DNA of 15,718 nucleotides from Tardiphaga sp. GTDB taxonomy: Bacteria > Pseudomonadota > Alphaproteobacteria > Rhizobiales > Xanthobacteraceae. Below the pieces are notes generated by a model, which saw only the letters and a list, made by a program, of their open reading frames with translations, made no database searches and had not been told where the DNA came from. Of the stretch, positions 5,652 to 13,697 are shown piece after piece. Both the position numbers and the translations under genes were made by a program. Location of the stretch: NCBI GenBank assembly GCA_028290765.1, contig JAQGJF010000170.1, forward strand, positions 1 to 15,718, read 5' to 3'. Numbering within the stretch: the first letter of the stretch is position 1; every line of letters starts with the position of its first letter.

Positions 5652-7057
5652 CCGCTGACGCCTCCGCGCTCAGTCACGGGCTTTTGCGTCCATTGCACGG
5701 TGCCGCCGGCATGGTCGGCGAGAAAAGCGGCGCGGCGGGCGAAATGCCCGGGCGCGAGCTTGTGAATCTCGGCGATAATCCCACCGAGATCCGCCGTCTT
5801 CAGCACGCCATCCTCGACCAGGATCCTGCCGTCCACCATGGTCATCGCCACGTCGCCACCGCGCACGGCGTGAACCAGATTGTGCTGCAGGTTGAAATAC
5901 GGTCCGGCCCCGAACAGCGGCGTCATCCGCGGCGTATCGGTGCGCACGGCGATGATGTCGGCGCGCTTGCCGGCCTCGAGCGAGCCGATCTCGTGGTCGA
6001 GACCGATGGCCCGGGCACCCAGAATCGTCGCCATGCGCAGCACCTGCCAGCTATCCATCGCCGCAGCGTCGAGATCCTTCAACTTGCCGAGCAACGAGGC
6101 GACCTTCATCTCCTCGAACATGTCGAAATTGTTGTTTTCCTTTTCGCCATCGGTGCCGATCCCGACCGGGATTCCGGCCGCCAGCATGTCGCCGACGCGC
6201 GCGATGCCGCTGGCGAGCTTCATGTTGCTGACCGGATTATGCGCCACCGAGACCCGGCGGTTCGAGATCAGTTCGATCTCCGCGGCGTCGAGCCAAACGG
6301 CGTGCGCGATCATCGCGCGCGGCGTCTCGAAGAAGCCGAGGTCATCGAGCGCGAACATCGGCCGCTTGCCGTAGCGCGTCGCGAACTCGTCGATCTCGAT
6401 CCCGGCTTCGCTGCAATGGGTGTGAAAGCCGGTGTTGTGCTTTTTGGCCAGTTCGATGGCGCGGTTTTGCCCCGCGGCGTCGGCATAGAACGGATGCTCG
6501 AGCCCGACCCAGACATTGACGCGGCCAGCGGCCTTGCGATGCCACGCCTCGATCAGCGCCTCGTTGATGTCAAGCGTGTCGAAGTAATTGTATTCCGGAT
6601 GCTCGCCGACATAGGGCACCGCGACCAGCCGGTTGCCGATCGCCTCGGCCGCTTTGGCACTGCCCGCCATGAAGCGCCACATATCGACCACCGTGGTGGT
6701 GCCGCCGAGCACGGATTCGGCATAGCACAGCCATGAGGCCGCCTCGGCCTCATGCGGCTGCAGCACCCGGTGCATCGGATTGATGTGCAGGGTCAGCCAG
6801 TCCCACACCGGAAGATGTTCGGCGGTGCCGCGCAGGAAGCCGGAATGCGCGTGGGCATTGACGAGGCCCGGCATCAGCACGGCGTTGCGAACCCGCTTCA
6901 CCGGGAGCACAGGATGCGCGGCGGCAAGCGTGGCCAAGGTATCGACCGCAAGGATACCTCCATCGGCGATATGGGCGGCACCGTCCGGGATGACGCGGTT
7001 TTGCGCATCCATGGTGAGCAGAAAATCGCCTGCGAGAATGAATTCGGTGCTGGTCAT
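5648..7057 (-). CDS. Amidohydrolase/deaminase, MtaD-AtzB-TrzA type
   Basis: A 469-residue metal-dependent hydrolase of the amidohydrolase superfamily, probably a deaminase acting on a purine-like or other N-heterocyclic ring in the cytoplasm. Metal ligands visible are His69 and His71 (GLVNAHAH), a His in TGFHTHCSE, a His in MIAHAVWL and the Asp of GIGTDG, followed by the typical NNNFDMFEEMK helix. The C-terminal beta domain ends the barrel (SLEAGKRADIIAVR). The family includes methylthioadenosine/S-adenosylhomocysteine deaminase, triazine hydrolases and 8-oxoguanine deaminase, so the substrate cannot be set from motifs. It starts 24 bases after the GMC gene and its stop overlaps the start of the Rieske-less oxygenase. 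Alongside an adenine deaminase it suggests two deamination steps, or one substituted and one free base. Confidence 0.85.
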   Translation of the reverse strand: MTSTEFILAGDFLLTMDAQNRVIPDGAAHIADGGILAVDTLATLAAAHPVLPVKRVRNAVLMPGLVNAHAHSGFLRGTAEHLPVWDWLTLHINPMHRVLQPHEAEAASWLCYAESVLGGTTTVVDMWRFMAGSAKAAEAIGNRLVAVPYVGEHPEYNYFDTLDINEALIEAWHRKAAGRVNVWVGLEHPFYADAAGQNRAIELAKKHNTGFHTHCSEAGIEIDEFATRYGKRPMFALDDLGFFETPRAMIAHAVWLDAAEIELISNRRVSVAHNPVSNMKLASGIARVGDMLAAGIPVGIGTDGEKENNNFDMFEEMKVASLLGKLKDLDAAAMDSWQVLRMATILGARAIGLDHEIGSLEAGKRADIIAVRTDTPRMTPLFGAGPYFNLQHNLVHAVRGGDVAMTMVDGRILVEDGVLKTADLGGIIAEIHKLAPGHFARRAAFLADHAGGTVQWTQKPVTERGGVSG

Positions 7058-7081
7058 GTCGAACCGGGTCTTTCCATGGCG

Positions 7082-8692
7082 CTACACACGCAAATTCCGG
7101 GCCGAATTCAGGATGAAATCCGCCGCGCGCTCGCCGATCATGGTGACGGGAGCGTGGGTATTGCAACTCGGAATGATCGGGATGACGGAGGCGTCCGCAA
7201 TGCGCAGGCCGTCGATGCCGTGCACCGCCAGCCGCGCGTCGACCACGGACATCTCGTCGTTGCCGATCTTCGCGGAGCCGCAGGTATGAAAAAAGGTCGA
7301 ACACGCGGTGCGAATGAAATCGACGGTTTCCGCCCGGTTCAGGGGTTTTGCCGGAGCACTATGTCCATCAAACCAGTCGGCATAGGCCCTGGTGGCCGCC
7401 AGTTCCATCACGGTGCCAACCGCTTCGACGAGTTCGTTCAAATCTTCGGGGTCGCCGAGAAAATTCGGCTGAATCTCCAGCGGCGAACCCGGCTCTGCAC
7501 CAAGCAGCCGCAAATATCCCCGGCTGCGCGAGCGCATCAGTCCGGTGCCGATGGCAAACACGTCGCCGGAGAGATCGTAACGCTCCGCGATCTCGGCTGT
7601 GGCGCTGCGGCCCTGCGCCGGAACGGCATGAACATTCGGCTGCGATAGATTGGCGTGGGTTTTCCAGTTGACCATCGAGCCGCCGCCATTGTCGCAAACA
7701 GCGCCGAGCGGACGCTTGGCCCTGAAATTGACGGCGCGCACCAGCGGATGGTCCTGCAGGTTCTGCCCGACCCCCGGAAGTGCAGCCGTCACGGCAATGC
7801 CGAGCCGTCGCAGTTCAGCAGGATCGCCGATGCCGGACCGCATCAGCAGACGGGGCGTATCGATGGCGCCAAGCGCCAGAATGATCTCGGCGTTAGCGCC
7901 GGTCTCGACCTCCATGCCGTCGACAACATGCCTGACCGCGACGCAACGATTGGCGTTGAAGCCCAGCCCGACGGCGAGCGACTGCGTGACAATGGTCAGA
8001 TTCGGTTGCTGGAAGACCGGCCACAGATAGGCTTGCGCCGAATTGAAGCGCTTGCCATCGCGGATATTGAAATTGGAAGGCGCCGCTCCTTCGTTGCTCG
8101 GGCCGTTCGGATCGTCGATCCGTGGAATGCCGAGTTCCGCCGCGCCGTCGATCAGCGCCGCCGCCAGCGGATGCAGCGCGCGGCTGCGCCCGATCCGCAG
8201 CGGGCCGCCGGCACCGCGCCATTCGCTGGCGCCGCCTTCCCAGTCCTCGCAGCGTTTGAAATAAGGCAGCACGTCCTTGAAGGCCCAGCCATGGGCTCCC
8301 GCGCATTCCCAGGCATCATAATCCGCAGGGTGCCCGCGGTACCACATCATCGCATTGATGGCCGAGGAACCGCCGAGCACCTTGCCGCGCGGAATGCCGA
8401 TGATGCGGCCGTTGACATGCGGCGTCGGCGCGTAGTCGTAGCCCCAGTCATAGGCGCCGCGACCAAGCAACAACCATTTTGTGGGATCGTCGATGTCTGC
8501 GATGCCGATGCCGGGTGGCCCGGCCTCGATCAGCAGCACGTCGGCGCCGGCGTCAACCAGGCGCCGTGTCACTGCCGCACCGCCAGAACCGGCGCCGACC
8601 ACAATATAGTCATAGGCCGTCTTGAGCGGACGGTTCGGGATCGTGACCGCCGCAGGTGTCGCCAAAACCGCCGAAAGGTCAGCTGTGACCAC
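7082..8692 (-). CDS. GMC-family FAD oxidoreductase
   Basis: A 536-residue flavoprotein of the glucose-methanol-choline family, oxidising an alcohol group to an aldehyde or acid. The FAD-binding motif is GAGSGG at 33-38 with the following strand ending VLLIEAGP; the second signature GRGKVLGGSSAINAMMWYRG is present in the form IPRGKVLGGSSAINAMMWYRG. The active-site pair is probably His469 (STFFHTCGS) and His513 (SCNTHAPV), spaced as in choline oxidase but with His in place of Asn, as in aryl-alcohol oxidase. No signal peptide is seen, so it is cytoplasmic. The start is GTG at 8692, directly after the adenine deaminase TGA. In this operon it could oxidise an alcohol side chain or product of the oxygenase reaction; that is inference. 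GMC motifs do not fix the substrate. Confidence 0.88.
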   Translation of the reverse strand: MVTADLSAVLATPAAVTIPNRPLKTAYDYIVVGAGSGGAAVTRRLVDAGADVLLIEAGPPGIGIADIDDPTKWLLLGRGAYDWGYDYAPTPHVNGRIIGIPRGKVLGGSSAINAMMWYRGHPADYDAWECAGAHGWAFKDVLPYFKRCEDWEGGASEWRGAGGPLRIGRSRALHPLAAALIDGAAELGIPRIDDPNGPSNEGAAPSNFNIRDGKRFNSAQAYLWPVFQQPNLTIVTQSLAVGLGFNANRCVAVRHVVDGMEVETGANAEIILALGAIDTPRLLMRSGIGDPAELRRLGIAVTAALPGVGQNLQDHPLVRAVNFRAKRPLGAVCDNGGGSMVNWKTHANLSQPNVHAVPAQGRSATAEIAERYDLSGDVFAIGTGLMRSRSRGYLRLLGAEPGSPLEIQPNFLGDPEDLNELVEAVGTVMELAATRAYADWFDGHSAPAKPLNRAETVDFIRTACSTFFHTCGSAKIGNDEMSVVDARLAVHGIDGLRIADASVIPIIPSCNTHAPVTMIGERAADFILNSARNLRV

Positions 8693-10495
8693 TCACGCCG
8701 CCTCGAACAGAGGCTGGATTTCCATTTCCGGAACCAGCACCAGGCCCTTGTCGGTGATGCGGATTTCCGGAATCACCGACAGCGGGATCAGGTTGAAGCC
8801 CATATAGGGAATGCTGCAGCCAGCCTTGTCCCATTCGACCTTCAGCGCCTTCACCTGTTCGGCGACTTCGGTTACGCGTTTGTCGGAGAGCAGCCCGGCG
8901 ATCGGCAGCGGCACCATCGCCGAGACCTTGCCGTCCATCACGACGCAGGCGCCGCCCTGGGTTTGCTCGATCGCGCGCAGCGCCACCTGCATGTCGGCCT
9001 CGTTGGTGCCGGCGATGATGATGTTGTGGCTGTCATGGCCGACCGAGGACGCCACCGCGCCACGCTTGAGATTGAAATTGGACAGCAGGCCATAAGCGAC
9101 ATTGCCGGCAGATTTGGCATGGCGTTCGACCACGGTGACGAAGCACAGGCCGTGGCGGTCGAAATGGCTCTGCCAATCGCCGGCCGGATCGAGCTTCACG
9201 GTGACATGGCCAAGGGTAATGCCGGGCAATTCAGTCTTGATGGTGTGGGCAATGACGGCTTCGGTCGGCAGCTCCGGTATGAGCTTGACGTTTTTCGGCA
9301 GCTTGACGGTGTGATAGGCTGCGTCCGGATAGCGGTAACGTGTCGACAGGGCTTGATCGAGCAGTGGCGTGATCCTGCCGCCTTCCACCACCAGTTCGCC
9401 GCCATACCAGGTGTTGACCGGTCTGTAGCCGTCGTCGAGCAGCACCAGATCGGCGCGCCGGCCGCCGCCCATGCCGCCGATCTCGCCGTCCATGCCGAAG
9501 CGCGTGGCGCCGTGCAGCGAGCCCATCGCCCAGGCCTGTTGCGGCGTCATGCCGGCCTTGATCGCTTCCCGCGTCACCCAGTCGAGACCGAACAGCATCA
9601 GGTCATGGGCGTCGCGATCGTCGGTGCAGACCGCGACGCGCTGGTGCGAGGCGCCGAGTTCGGTGACGGTCCTGATCGCTTGCGGCAGGCTGTGCCACGG
9701 CGTGGTCGGTGGTCCGCCGCGCAGGAACAGCCAGACGCCGGCTTCCAGCAGATCGTCGGCGATGTCGCGGTCGATCGCCTCATGGGTGTCGGTGACGCCG
9801 GATGCGGCATAGGCCGCGACGAATTCGCGGCCATAGACATGGCCGGATACCGGACGTCCGCGTTGCAGCGACGCCGCCAGAATGGCGTGGCTGCGCTCGT
9901 CGCCCATCGCCACCTGCACGAAATCCATCTTTTCGCCGAGCGCCACCGCCTCCGGCCATTTGTCGAACAGCGCGGCAATCTTTGCCGCGGTCAGATCCCC
10001 GCCCGCCGTCTCGAGCCGCGGCGAGGTTGCCGGCACGGTGCTCGGCACCGTCAGGAAGATCGACAGCGGCGCCTGCCGCGCGTCTTCCAGCATCGCCTCG
10101 ACGCCGGCGACGTCCATGACATTGCCGATCTCGTGGCTGTCGCAGAAGATCGTGGTGGTGCCGTTGAGCAGCGCTGCCTCGGCATAGGCGCACGCCGTCA
10201 CCATGCTGGATTCGATGTGGATATGCGGATCGACCAGACCGGGCGCGATGATGCCGCCGCTTGCGTCATGGGTCTTCGCGGCAGACCCCTGGTACGCGCC
10301 CGCGGGTTTCACCGCCGCGATGCGTCCGCCGGACAGCCAGATTTCGCGATCTGGCAGGATGCGTTCGGAATAGGTCGAGAGCACGCGCGCGCCCTTGATC
10401 ACCAGATCAGGATCGGCGCGACCGGATGCGACAGCGGCAAGCTGGCGCGTGATGGTGGACAGGGGCTTCACCGAAAAGCGCGTCAGCGATGTCAT
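8693..10495 (-). CDS. ade: Adenine deaminase (Ade family)
   Basis: A 600-residue amidohydrolase of the bacterial adenine deaminase family (adenine to hypoxanthine plus ammonia), somewhat longer at the N terminus than many members. The metal motif is [12 protein letters not shown] with His91, His93 and Glu95. Further family motifs are [31 protein letters not shown] and CTDDRDAHD. The C-terminal adenine deaminase domain holds [17 protein letters not shown] and the [19 protein letters not shown] ending. The start has GAGGATC upstream. It follows the GST-like gene by about 40 bases and abuts the GMC gene. In E. coli this family also accepts N6-methyladenine, so a substituted adenine or its dealkylated product is a reasonable substrate here. 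Its presence is the strongest pointer to purines as the operon's substrate class. Confidence 0.92.
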   Translation of the reverse strand: MTSLTRFSVKPLSTITRQLAAVASGRADPDLVIKGARVLSTYSERILPDREIWLSGGRIAAVKPAGAYQGSAAKTHDASGGIIAPGLVDPHIHIESSMVTACAYAEAALLNGTTTIFCDSHEIGNVMDVAGVEAMLEDARQAPLSIFLTVPSTVPATSPRLETAGGDLTAAKIAALFDKWPEAVALGEKMDFVQVAMGDERSHAILAASLQRGRPVSGHVYGREFVAAYAASGVTDTHEAIDRDIADDLLEAGVWLFLRGGPPTTPWHSLPQAIRTVTELGASHQRVAVCTDDRDAHDLMLFGLDWVTREAIKAGMTPQQAWAMGSLHGATRFGMDGEIGGMGGGRRADLVLLDDGYRPVNTWYGGELVVEGGRITPLLDQALSTRYRYPDAAYHTVKLPKNVKLIPELPTEAVIAHTIKTELPGITLGHVTVKLDPAGDWQSHFDRHGLCFVTVVERHAKSAGNVAYGLLSNFNLKRGAVASSVGHDSHNIIIAGTNEADMQVALRAIEQTQGGACVVMDGKVSAMVPLPIAGLLSDKRVTEVAEQVKALKVEWDKAGCSIPYMGFNLIPLSVIPEIRITDKGLVLVPEMEIQPLFEAA

Positions 10496-10535
10496 GGCTC
10501 GATCCTCGTTGTTGCGTGTGTCCTGCCGCGGGACG

Positions 10536-11165
10536 TCAATGATAATCCGGAATGCCCGGCATGGTCTTGAAGCCGGGCAGTGCGCGGAAACGCCGGGCCC
10601 AGCGGCGCAGCGCCGGATATTCGTCGTGGTCGATGCCGAAATCCCGGCTCAGCGCAAAAGCAGGGAATAGCGCAATGTCGGCGATGGTCGCGTGCGGCGC
10701 TGCAAACCAGTCCGCGTGCCAAAATCCGCGTTCCGTCATGTGATCGTCCATGATGCGAATCGCCTTGCGCGAAGCGGCGCGCAGGGCGGCCTCATCGCCC
10801 GGCGTATCGAACAGCGAATGCTGCCGCGCCGCAATGGTGGCGTCGAGATCGCGGGCCGAAAAATTCAACCACTGCATCACCACGGCAAAGCCTGTGCCAT
10901 CCCGCGGCAGCCACCGGCCGGAGGGATCATGGGCGTGGGCGAGATGGGCCAGAATGGCTTCGGTGCCGTGAAGCACGAAATCGCCATCGCGCAGGATCGG
11001 CAGCCGGCCCGTGGGATTCATCGCAAGATAGGGCAGCGTCAGATGTTCCTTGCCGGGAAACACATCGACGGCAACCGGTTGCCAGTCGAGGCCGAGCAGC
11101 GACAGCGCCAGCCGCACCTTGTAGCAGCTCTCATCCAGCTCATAATTGTAGAGAAGGAGCGCCAT
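10536..11165 (-). CDS. Glutathione S-transferase-like protein, NdmE-like by context
   Basis: A 209-residue protein of the GST superfamily. The N-terminal thioredoxin-like domain (about 1-80) has [20 protein letters not shown], the cis-Pro segment NPTGRLPIL and the glutathione-contact TEAILAHLA. The helical C-terminal domain contains [11 protein letters not shown], the usual GST N-capping region. A Ser/Cys pair (ESCYK) sits where catalytic Ser or Cys lies in some GSTs. The ATG at 11165 shares one base with the stop of the Rieske gene (TGATG), so the two are coupled; a longer frame to 11231 would overlap that gene. In P. putida CBB5 the GST-like NdmE has a structural role holding the Rieske-less NdmC to its Rieske partner; the same role is proposed here by context. 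An ordinary detoxifying GST remains possible. Confidence 0.85.
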   Translation of the reverse strand: MALLLYNYELDESCYKVRLALSLLGLDWQPVAVDVFPGKEHLTLPYLAMNPTGRLPILRDGDFVLHGTEAILAHLAHAHDPSGRWLPRDGTGFAVVMQWLNFSARDLDATIAARQHSLFDTPGDEAALRAASRKAIRIMDDHMTERGFWHADWFAAPHATIADIALFPAFALSRDFGIDHDEYPALRRWARRFRALPGFKTMPGIPDYH

Positions 11166-11878
11166 CAGTTCATTTCCACAGCTGCGCCGCGTGCTGGCTG
11201 CTCGATAGCGCGGCGCAATTGCAGCGCCCAATCCAGAAAATGGCTCTGGCCGAATCCTTCATACAGCTTGGGCCACCCGCAGATGGTCAGATGCAGCGCG
11301 GTGCGCGTCTCCGAGATCGCCTGAATACCGATCTGAAGCCGGTCATCGCCCGACGACACCGTATAGAGCGTCTCGGTCAGGCGACGGACGGTGGTGTCGG
11401 TCAAACCCTGCGACGCAAACGGCGTCAGTCTCACCGTGCCCAGCGCGGCAATCGCAGCCGCAACGCCGCAATCGAAATAGAGGCTGCGCAACGGTACCGT
11501 CTGATCGCGATCGGCCGGCAATGGGGGAGGATTTTCGGACAGCGTGGTCCAGATCATTCCGCCCTGCTCCTTCGTCAGATAGACCGGCACCTTGAAGGTT
11601 TTCGGCACATCGAGATCGGGATGCGCGGGAATGTATTGGCAGTAGCCGGCGCGGTCATACTGCCAGCCATGATACAGACAGGCGATGTGATCGCCGCGCA
11701 CGAAGCCGAAGCTCAGCTTCATGCCGCGATGCGGACAACGATCTTCCCAGACATGCGCCGTGCCGCTGGTATCGCGCCAGACCACCAGTTCCTGACCGAA
11801 CAGGCGCGTGCCGGCGGAGCTTCCGGCTTCGATCGAATGGGACAATCCCACAGGATGCCAATTGTCTCCGCTGCTCAT
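11165..11878 (-). CDS. Rieske [2Fe-2S] protein with a reduced catalytic domain
   Basis: A 237-residue protein. The N-terminal ~115 residues form a complete Rieske domain of the oxygenase alpha-subunit type, with cluster ligands Cys48-His50 (CPHRG) and Cys67-His70 (CLYHGWQYD). The remaining ~120 residues look like part of an SRPBCC catalytic domain (LYFDCGVAAAIAALGTVRL; LHLTICGWPKLYEGFG), but no N-x2-D-x2-H-x4-H iron motif is present, so it cannot hydroxylate alone. It should act as an electron carrier between an unseen reductase and the Rieske-less oxygenase encoded at 4788-5651, the reciprocal half of the same enzyme type. The start at 11878 is chosen for the GGAG five to six bases upstream; an in-frame ATG at 11902 would overlap the previous gene. 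It begins 11 bases after that gene and is coupled to the GST-like gene. Confidence 0.87.
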   Translation of the reverse strand: MSSGDNWHPVGLSHSIEAGSSAGTRLFGQELVVWRDTSGTAHVWEDRCPHRGMKLSFGFVRGDHIACLYHGWQYDRAGYCQYIPAHPDLDVPKTFKVPVYLTKEQGGMIWTTLSENPPPLPADRDQTVPLRSLYFDCGVAAAIAALGTVRLTPFASQGLTDTTVRRLTETLYTVSSGDDRLQIGIQAISETRTALHLTICGWPKLYEGFGQSHFLDWALQLRRAIEQPARGAAVEMN

Positions 11879-11889
11879 TTCAACTCCAA

Positions 11890-12171
11890 TTATGCCGCGC
11901 ATTTGCGGTCATGACGCGCAACTTCCAGGACGAGGCAATCATAGGGACCGAGGCTGCATGCCATCTCGAACGCATCGACCAGTTCTGCCGCACCCGACAC
12001 ATTTACGGTAACCGCCTGCACGGTAACGGCCTGGTCGCTGATCTGCCCGACATCGATCCGAAGACCGAGACGGGCGGCCCGATGGCGGGCGAATTCAATG
12101 AAGCTGTCGGTCCGCAATTGGCCGGTGAAGACGAAGCACGCTTGCTCGGACATGGTCGCCAATTCAGACAT
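11890..12171 (-). CDS. Acylphosphatase-like small protein, catalytic residues missing
   Basis: About 93 residues with the pattern of the acylphosphatase fold: strand ACFVFTGQL, helix TDSFIEFARHRAARLGLRI, strand pair DQAVTVQAVTVNVSG, helix AAELVDAFEMACSLGP, last strand YDCLVLEVA. The catalytic Arg of GFR and the catalytic Asn of the VRN-DG turn are not conserved (SFI and VGQISDQ instead), so hydrolase activity is unlikely and a binding or assembly role is more plausible. A 15-base tandem duplication at 12005-12034 adds a repeated AVTVQ/AVTVN. Three starts are possible: GTG at 12177, ATG at 12171 and ATG at 12153. The sigma-54-like promoter would start RNA near 12185, which would favour 12153; no ribosome site is strong. 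It is the first gene of the seven-gene operon. The family call is from pattern only. Confidence 0.6.
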   Translation of the reverse strand: MSELATMSEQACFVFTGQLRTDSFIEFARHRAARLGLRIDVGQISDQAVTVQAVTVNVSGAAELVDAFEMACSLGPYDCLVLEVARHDRKCAA

Positions 12172-12196
12172 GCTCACTCATCATGTCGGAGACGAT

Positions 12197-12211
12197 GCAA
12201 GCCCTGCGCCC
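12197..12211 (-). promoter_or_regulatory. Candidate sigma-54 promoter for the catabolic operon
   Basis: Read on the minus strand the sequence is GGGCGCAGGGCTTGC against TGGCAC-N5-TTGC. The essential GG and GC and their spacing are kept, the -12 box is perfect (TTGCA), and two -24 positions differ. RNA would start near 12185, very close to the first possible start codons of the acylphosphatase-like gene, which makes either the promoter or the upstream start doubtful. Confidence 0.45.
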
Positions 12212-12439
12212 GACCGTTGCGGGATTGAAGCAGCTTTGACGAGCGCTGGATTGTCTCAACTTTGCGCCTTCTGCTCAATAAACGATCAGCCGCCACTCAC
12301 TCATTTGCACCTGAATTAAAGTCCCGCTTTGCTTGTAGGCGGGCGAAAAACGGTGCGTCAAGTGTCGCCTTTGGCGCATCGCTATCGTCCGGAAATATCC
12401 TCACTTCCGAACATCATGCATCTGAAACAATTTTGGACC

Positions 12440-12452
12440 AGCCAGACTGGCT
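12440..12452. promoter_or_regulatory. Palindrome adjoining the -24 box, possible operator
   Basis: AGCCAGACTGGCT is a perfect 6-1-6 inverted repeat whose last base touches the first base of the sigma-54 -24 element. A repressor bound here would hinder RpoN polymerase. It is too close for a typical enhancer. Confidence 0.35.
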
Positions 12453-12467
12453 TGGCACAATTGTTGC
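12453..12467 (+). promoter_or_regulatory. Sigma-54 (RpoN) promoter for the ABC importer operon
   Basis: TGGCACAATTGTTGC matches TGGCAC-N5-TTGC exactly with correct spacing. Transcription should begin near 12479, about 75 bases before the binding-protein ATG. RpoN control suits an importer of a nitrogen source. The activator is not identified: it could be NtrC or a dedicated regulator outside the window. Confidence 0.85.
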
Positions 12468-12553
12468 GTGGCCGGCACTCGGTATCAGTCGGTTCGAGCG
12501 GAAAACGCGATACCCCTCGCTTGCCGTAAACGTAACAAACGGAAAGGTTCAAC

Positions 12554-13663
12554 ATGATCGACCTGCGTAATCTCTCCCGCCGCGGCCTGCTGAATTTCGG
12601 CGCCGCCGCCGGTACGACGCTGATGATGCCGAAGCTGATCCGACCCGCAAGCGCCGCCGGCCCGCTTCCGGCCGTGGCTGAGGAAAAGGCCGTCATCGCC
12701 TTCGGCCATACCGGACCGGTCGCCGACGAAGGCTGGACCTGGAGTCACGACCAGGGAATGAAGGCCGTGCAGGCCGCCTTTCCGAAACTGAAGACGGTGT
12801 TCGTCGAGAGCATTCCGTACTCTGCCGACGCGACCCGTACCTTCCGGCAGTTCGTTTCCCAGGGCGCCAACATGGTGTTCGCCACCTCGAACTATGGCGA
12901 CTTCCTCTATGACGTTGCCAAGCGCTCGCCCGACGTCGCGTTCTACGAATGCGACGGCCGCAATTCGCTGGACAATCTCAGCACCTATTATCTCGCTCAC
13001 TGGTATCCGACTTACGTCACCGGCGTCGCCGCCGGCCTGATGAGCAAGAGCGGCAAGCTCGGCTATGTCGGCTCGTTTCCGGTTCCGTCGGTATTCTCCG
13101 GCACCAACGCATTTTTGATGGGCGCACGCAGCGTCAACCCGAACGCGACGATACAGGTCATTGCCATCAATTCCTGGTTCGATCCGCAAGCCGCGACCCA
13201 GGCCGGCAGCGCGCTGCTGGACAATGGCTGCGACCTGCTGTTCGGCATCATGGACGAGGCCGGTTACCTGCAGGTTGCGGAAAAGCGCGGCGCCAAGGCC
13301 GTGATGTGGAACACCGACATCCGCCGCTTCGGACCGAAGGCCTATGTCTCTTCGATCGTGATCGACTTCAAGAAATTCTATGTCGATCAGGTTCGGCTGC
13401 GGCTCGAGGGCAAATGGACTCCGTCGCAGACCATCCTGCCGATGGGTGGCGGCATCGACCGCGATGCCTGGGGCGAGAGCGTTCCGGAAGACGTCCGCAA
13501 GCAGGCCGACGCGGTGCGCGAGAAGATCGCCGGCGGCTGGAGCCCCTTCACCGGCGAGATCAAGGATTCCAAGGGCAATGTGAAGGTGGCCGCGGGCAAG
13601 AAGATGACCGAGGCCGAACTCTACAACTGGGATTGGTCGATCGAAGGCGTGAAGGGAATCTGA
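12554..13663 (+). CDS. BMP/PnrA-family ABC transporter substrate-binding protein
   Basis: A 369-residue periplasmic binding protein of the basic membrane protein (BMP/PnrA/Med) family, whose characterised members mostly bind purine or other nucleosides. The N terminus has a Tat-like signal (LSRRGLLNFG, hydrophobic stretch to about residue 34, then ASAAG), so export is probably folded via Tat and cleavage is near ASA-A. Family features are AFGHTGPVADEGWTWSHDQG, the FATSNYGDFLYDVA strand-helix, GYVGSFPVPSVFSGTNAFLMGA, NSWFDPQAATQAGSALLDNG and DEAGYLQVAEKRGAK. GGAAAGG lies six bases before the ATG. It starts the importer operon, transcribed from the sigma-54 promoter at 12453 and divergent from the catabolic operon. 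It probably captures the purine-type compound the operon degrades; the ligand is inferred from family and context. Confidence 0.92.
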   Translation: MIDLRNLSRRGLLNFGAAAGTTLMMPKLIRPASAAGPLPAVAEEKAVIAFGHTGPVADEGWTWSHDQGMKAVQAAFPKLKTVFVESIPYSADATRTFRQFVSQGANMVFATSNYGDFLYDVAKRSPDVAFYECDGRNSLDNLSTYYLAHWYPTYVTGVAAGLMSKSGKLGYVGSFPVPSVFSGTNAFLMGARSVNPNATIQVIAINSWFDPQAATQAGSALLDNGCDLLFGIMDEAGYLQVAEKRGAKAVMWNTDIRRFGPKAYVSSIVIDFKKFYVDQVRLRLEGKWTPSQTILPMGGGIDRDAWGESVPEDVRKQADAVREKIAGGWSPFTGEIKDSKGNVKVAAGKKMTEAELYNWDWSIEGVKGI

Positions 13664-13697
13664 TCCTCGCGACCCCGCGGAGCACCAGAGACGCCAG

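Larger units (their letters stand above)
12172..12553. other. Divergent intergenic control region between the two operons
   Basis: About 380 bases with no supported gene. It holds a consensus sigma-54 promoter for the importer operon (12453-12467), a weaker sigma-54-like element facing the catabolic operon (12197-12211), a 13-base palindrome touching the -24 box (12440-12452) and an imperfect inverted repeat CGGAA-N10-TTCCG at 12390-12409. TTTGCACC (12304-12311) and GGTGCG (12352-12357) resemble NtrC half-sites but are too far apart for one dimer site. Confidence 0.6.

Noticed and set aside
7655..10570. A 971-codon open frame on the plus strand
   Set aside because: It lies opposite the GMC and adenine deaminase genes, both with full family motifs. 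Its translation is Arg/His/Asp-rich without any recognisable domain, a common effect of high third-position GC.
12304..12357. NtrC binding site in the divergent control region
   Set aside because: TTTGCACC and GGTGCG are about 40 bases apart and do not form the normal close inverted pair, so they cannot be called a site.
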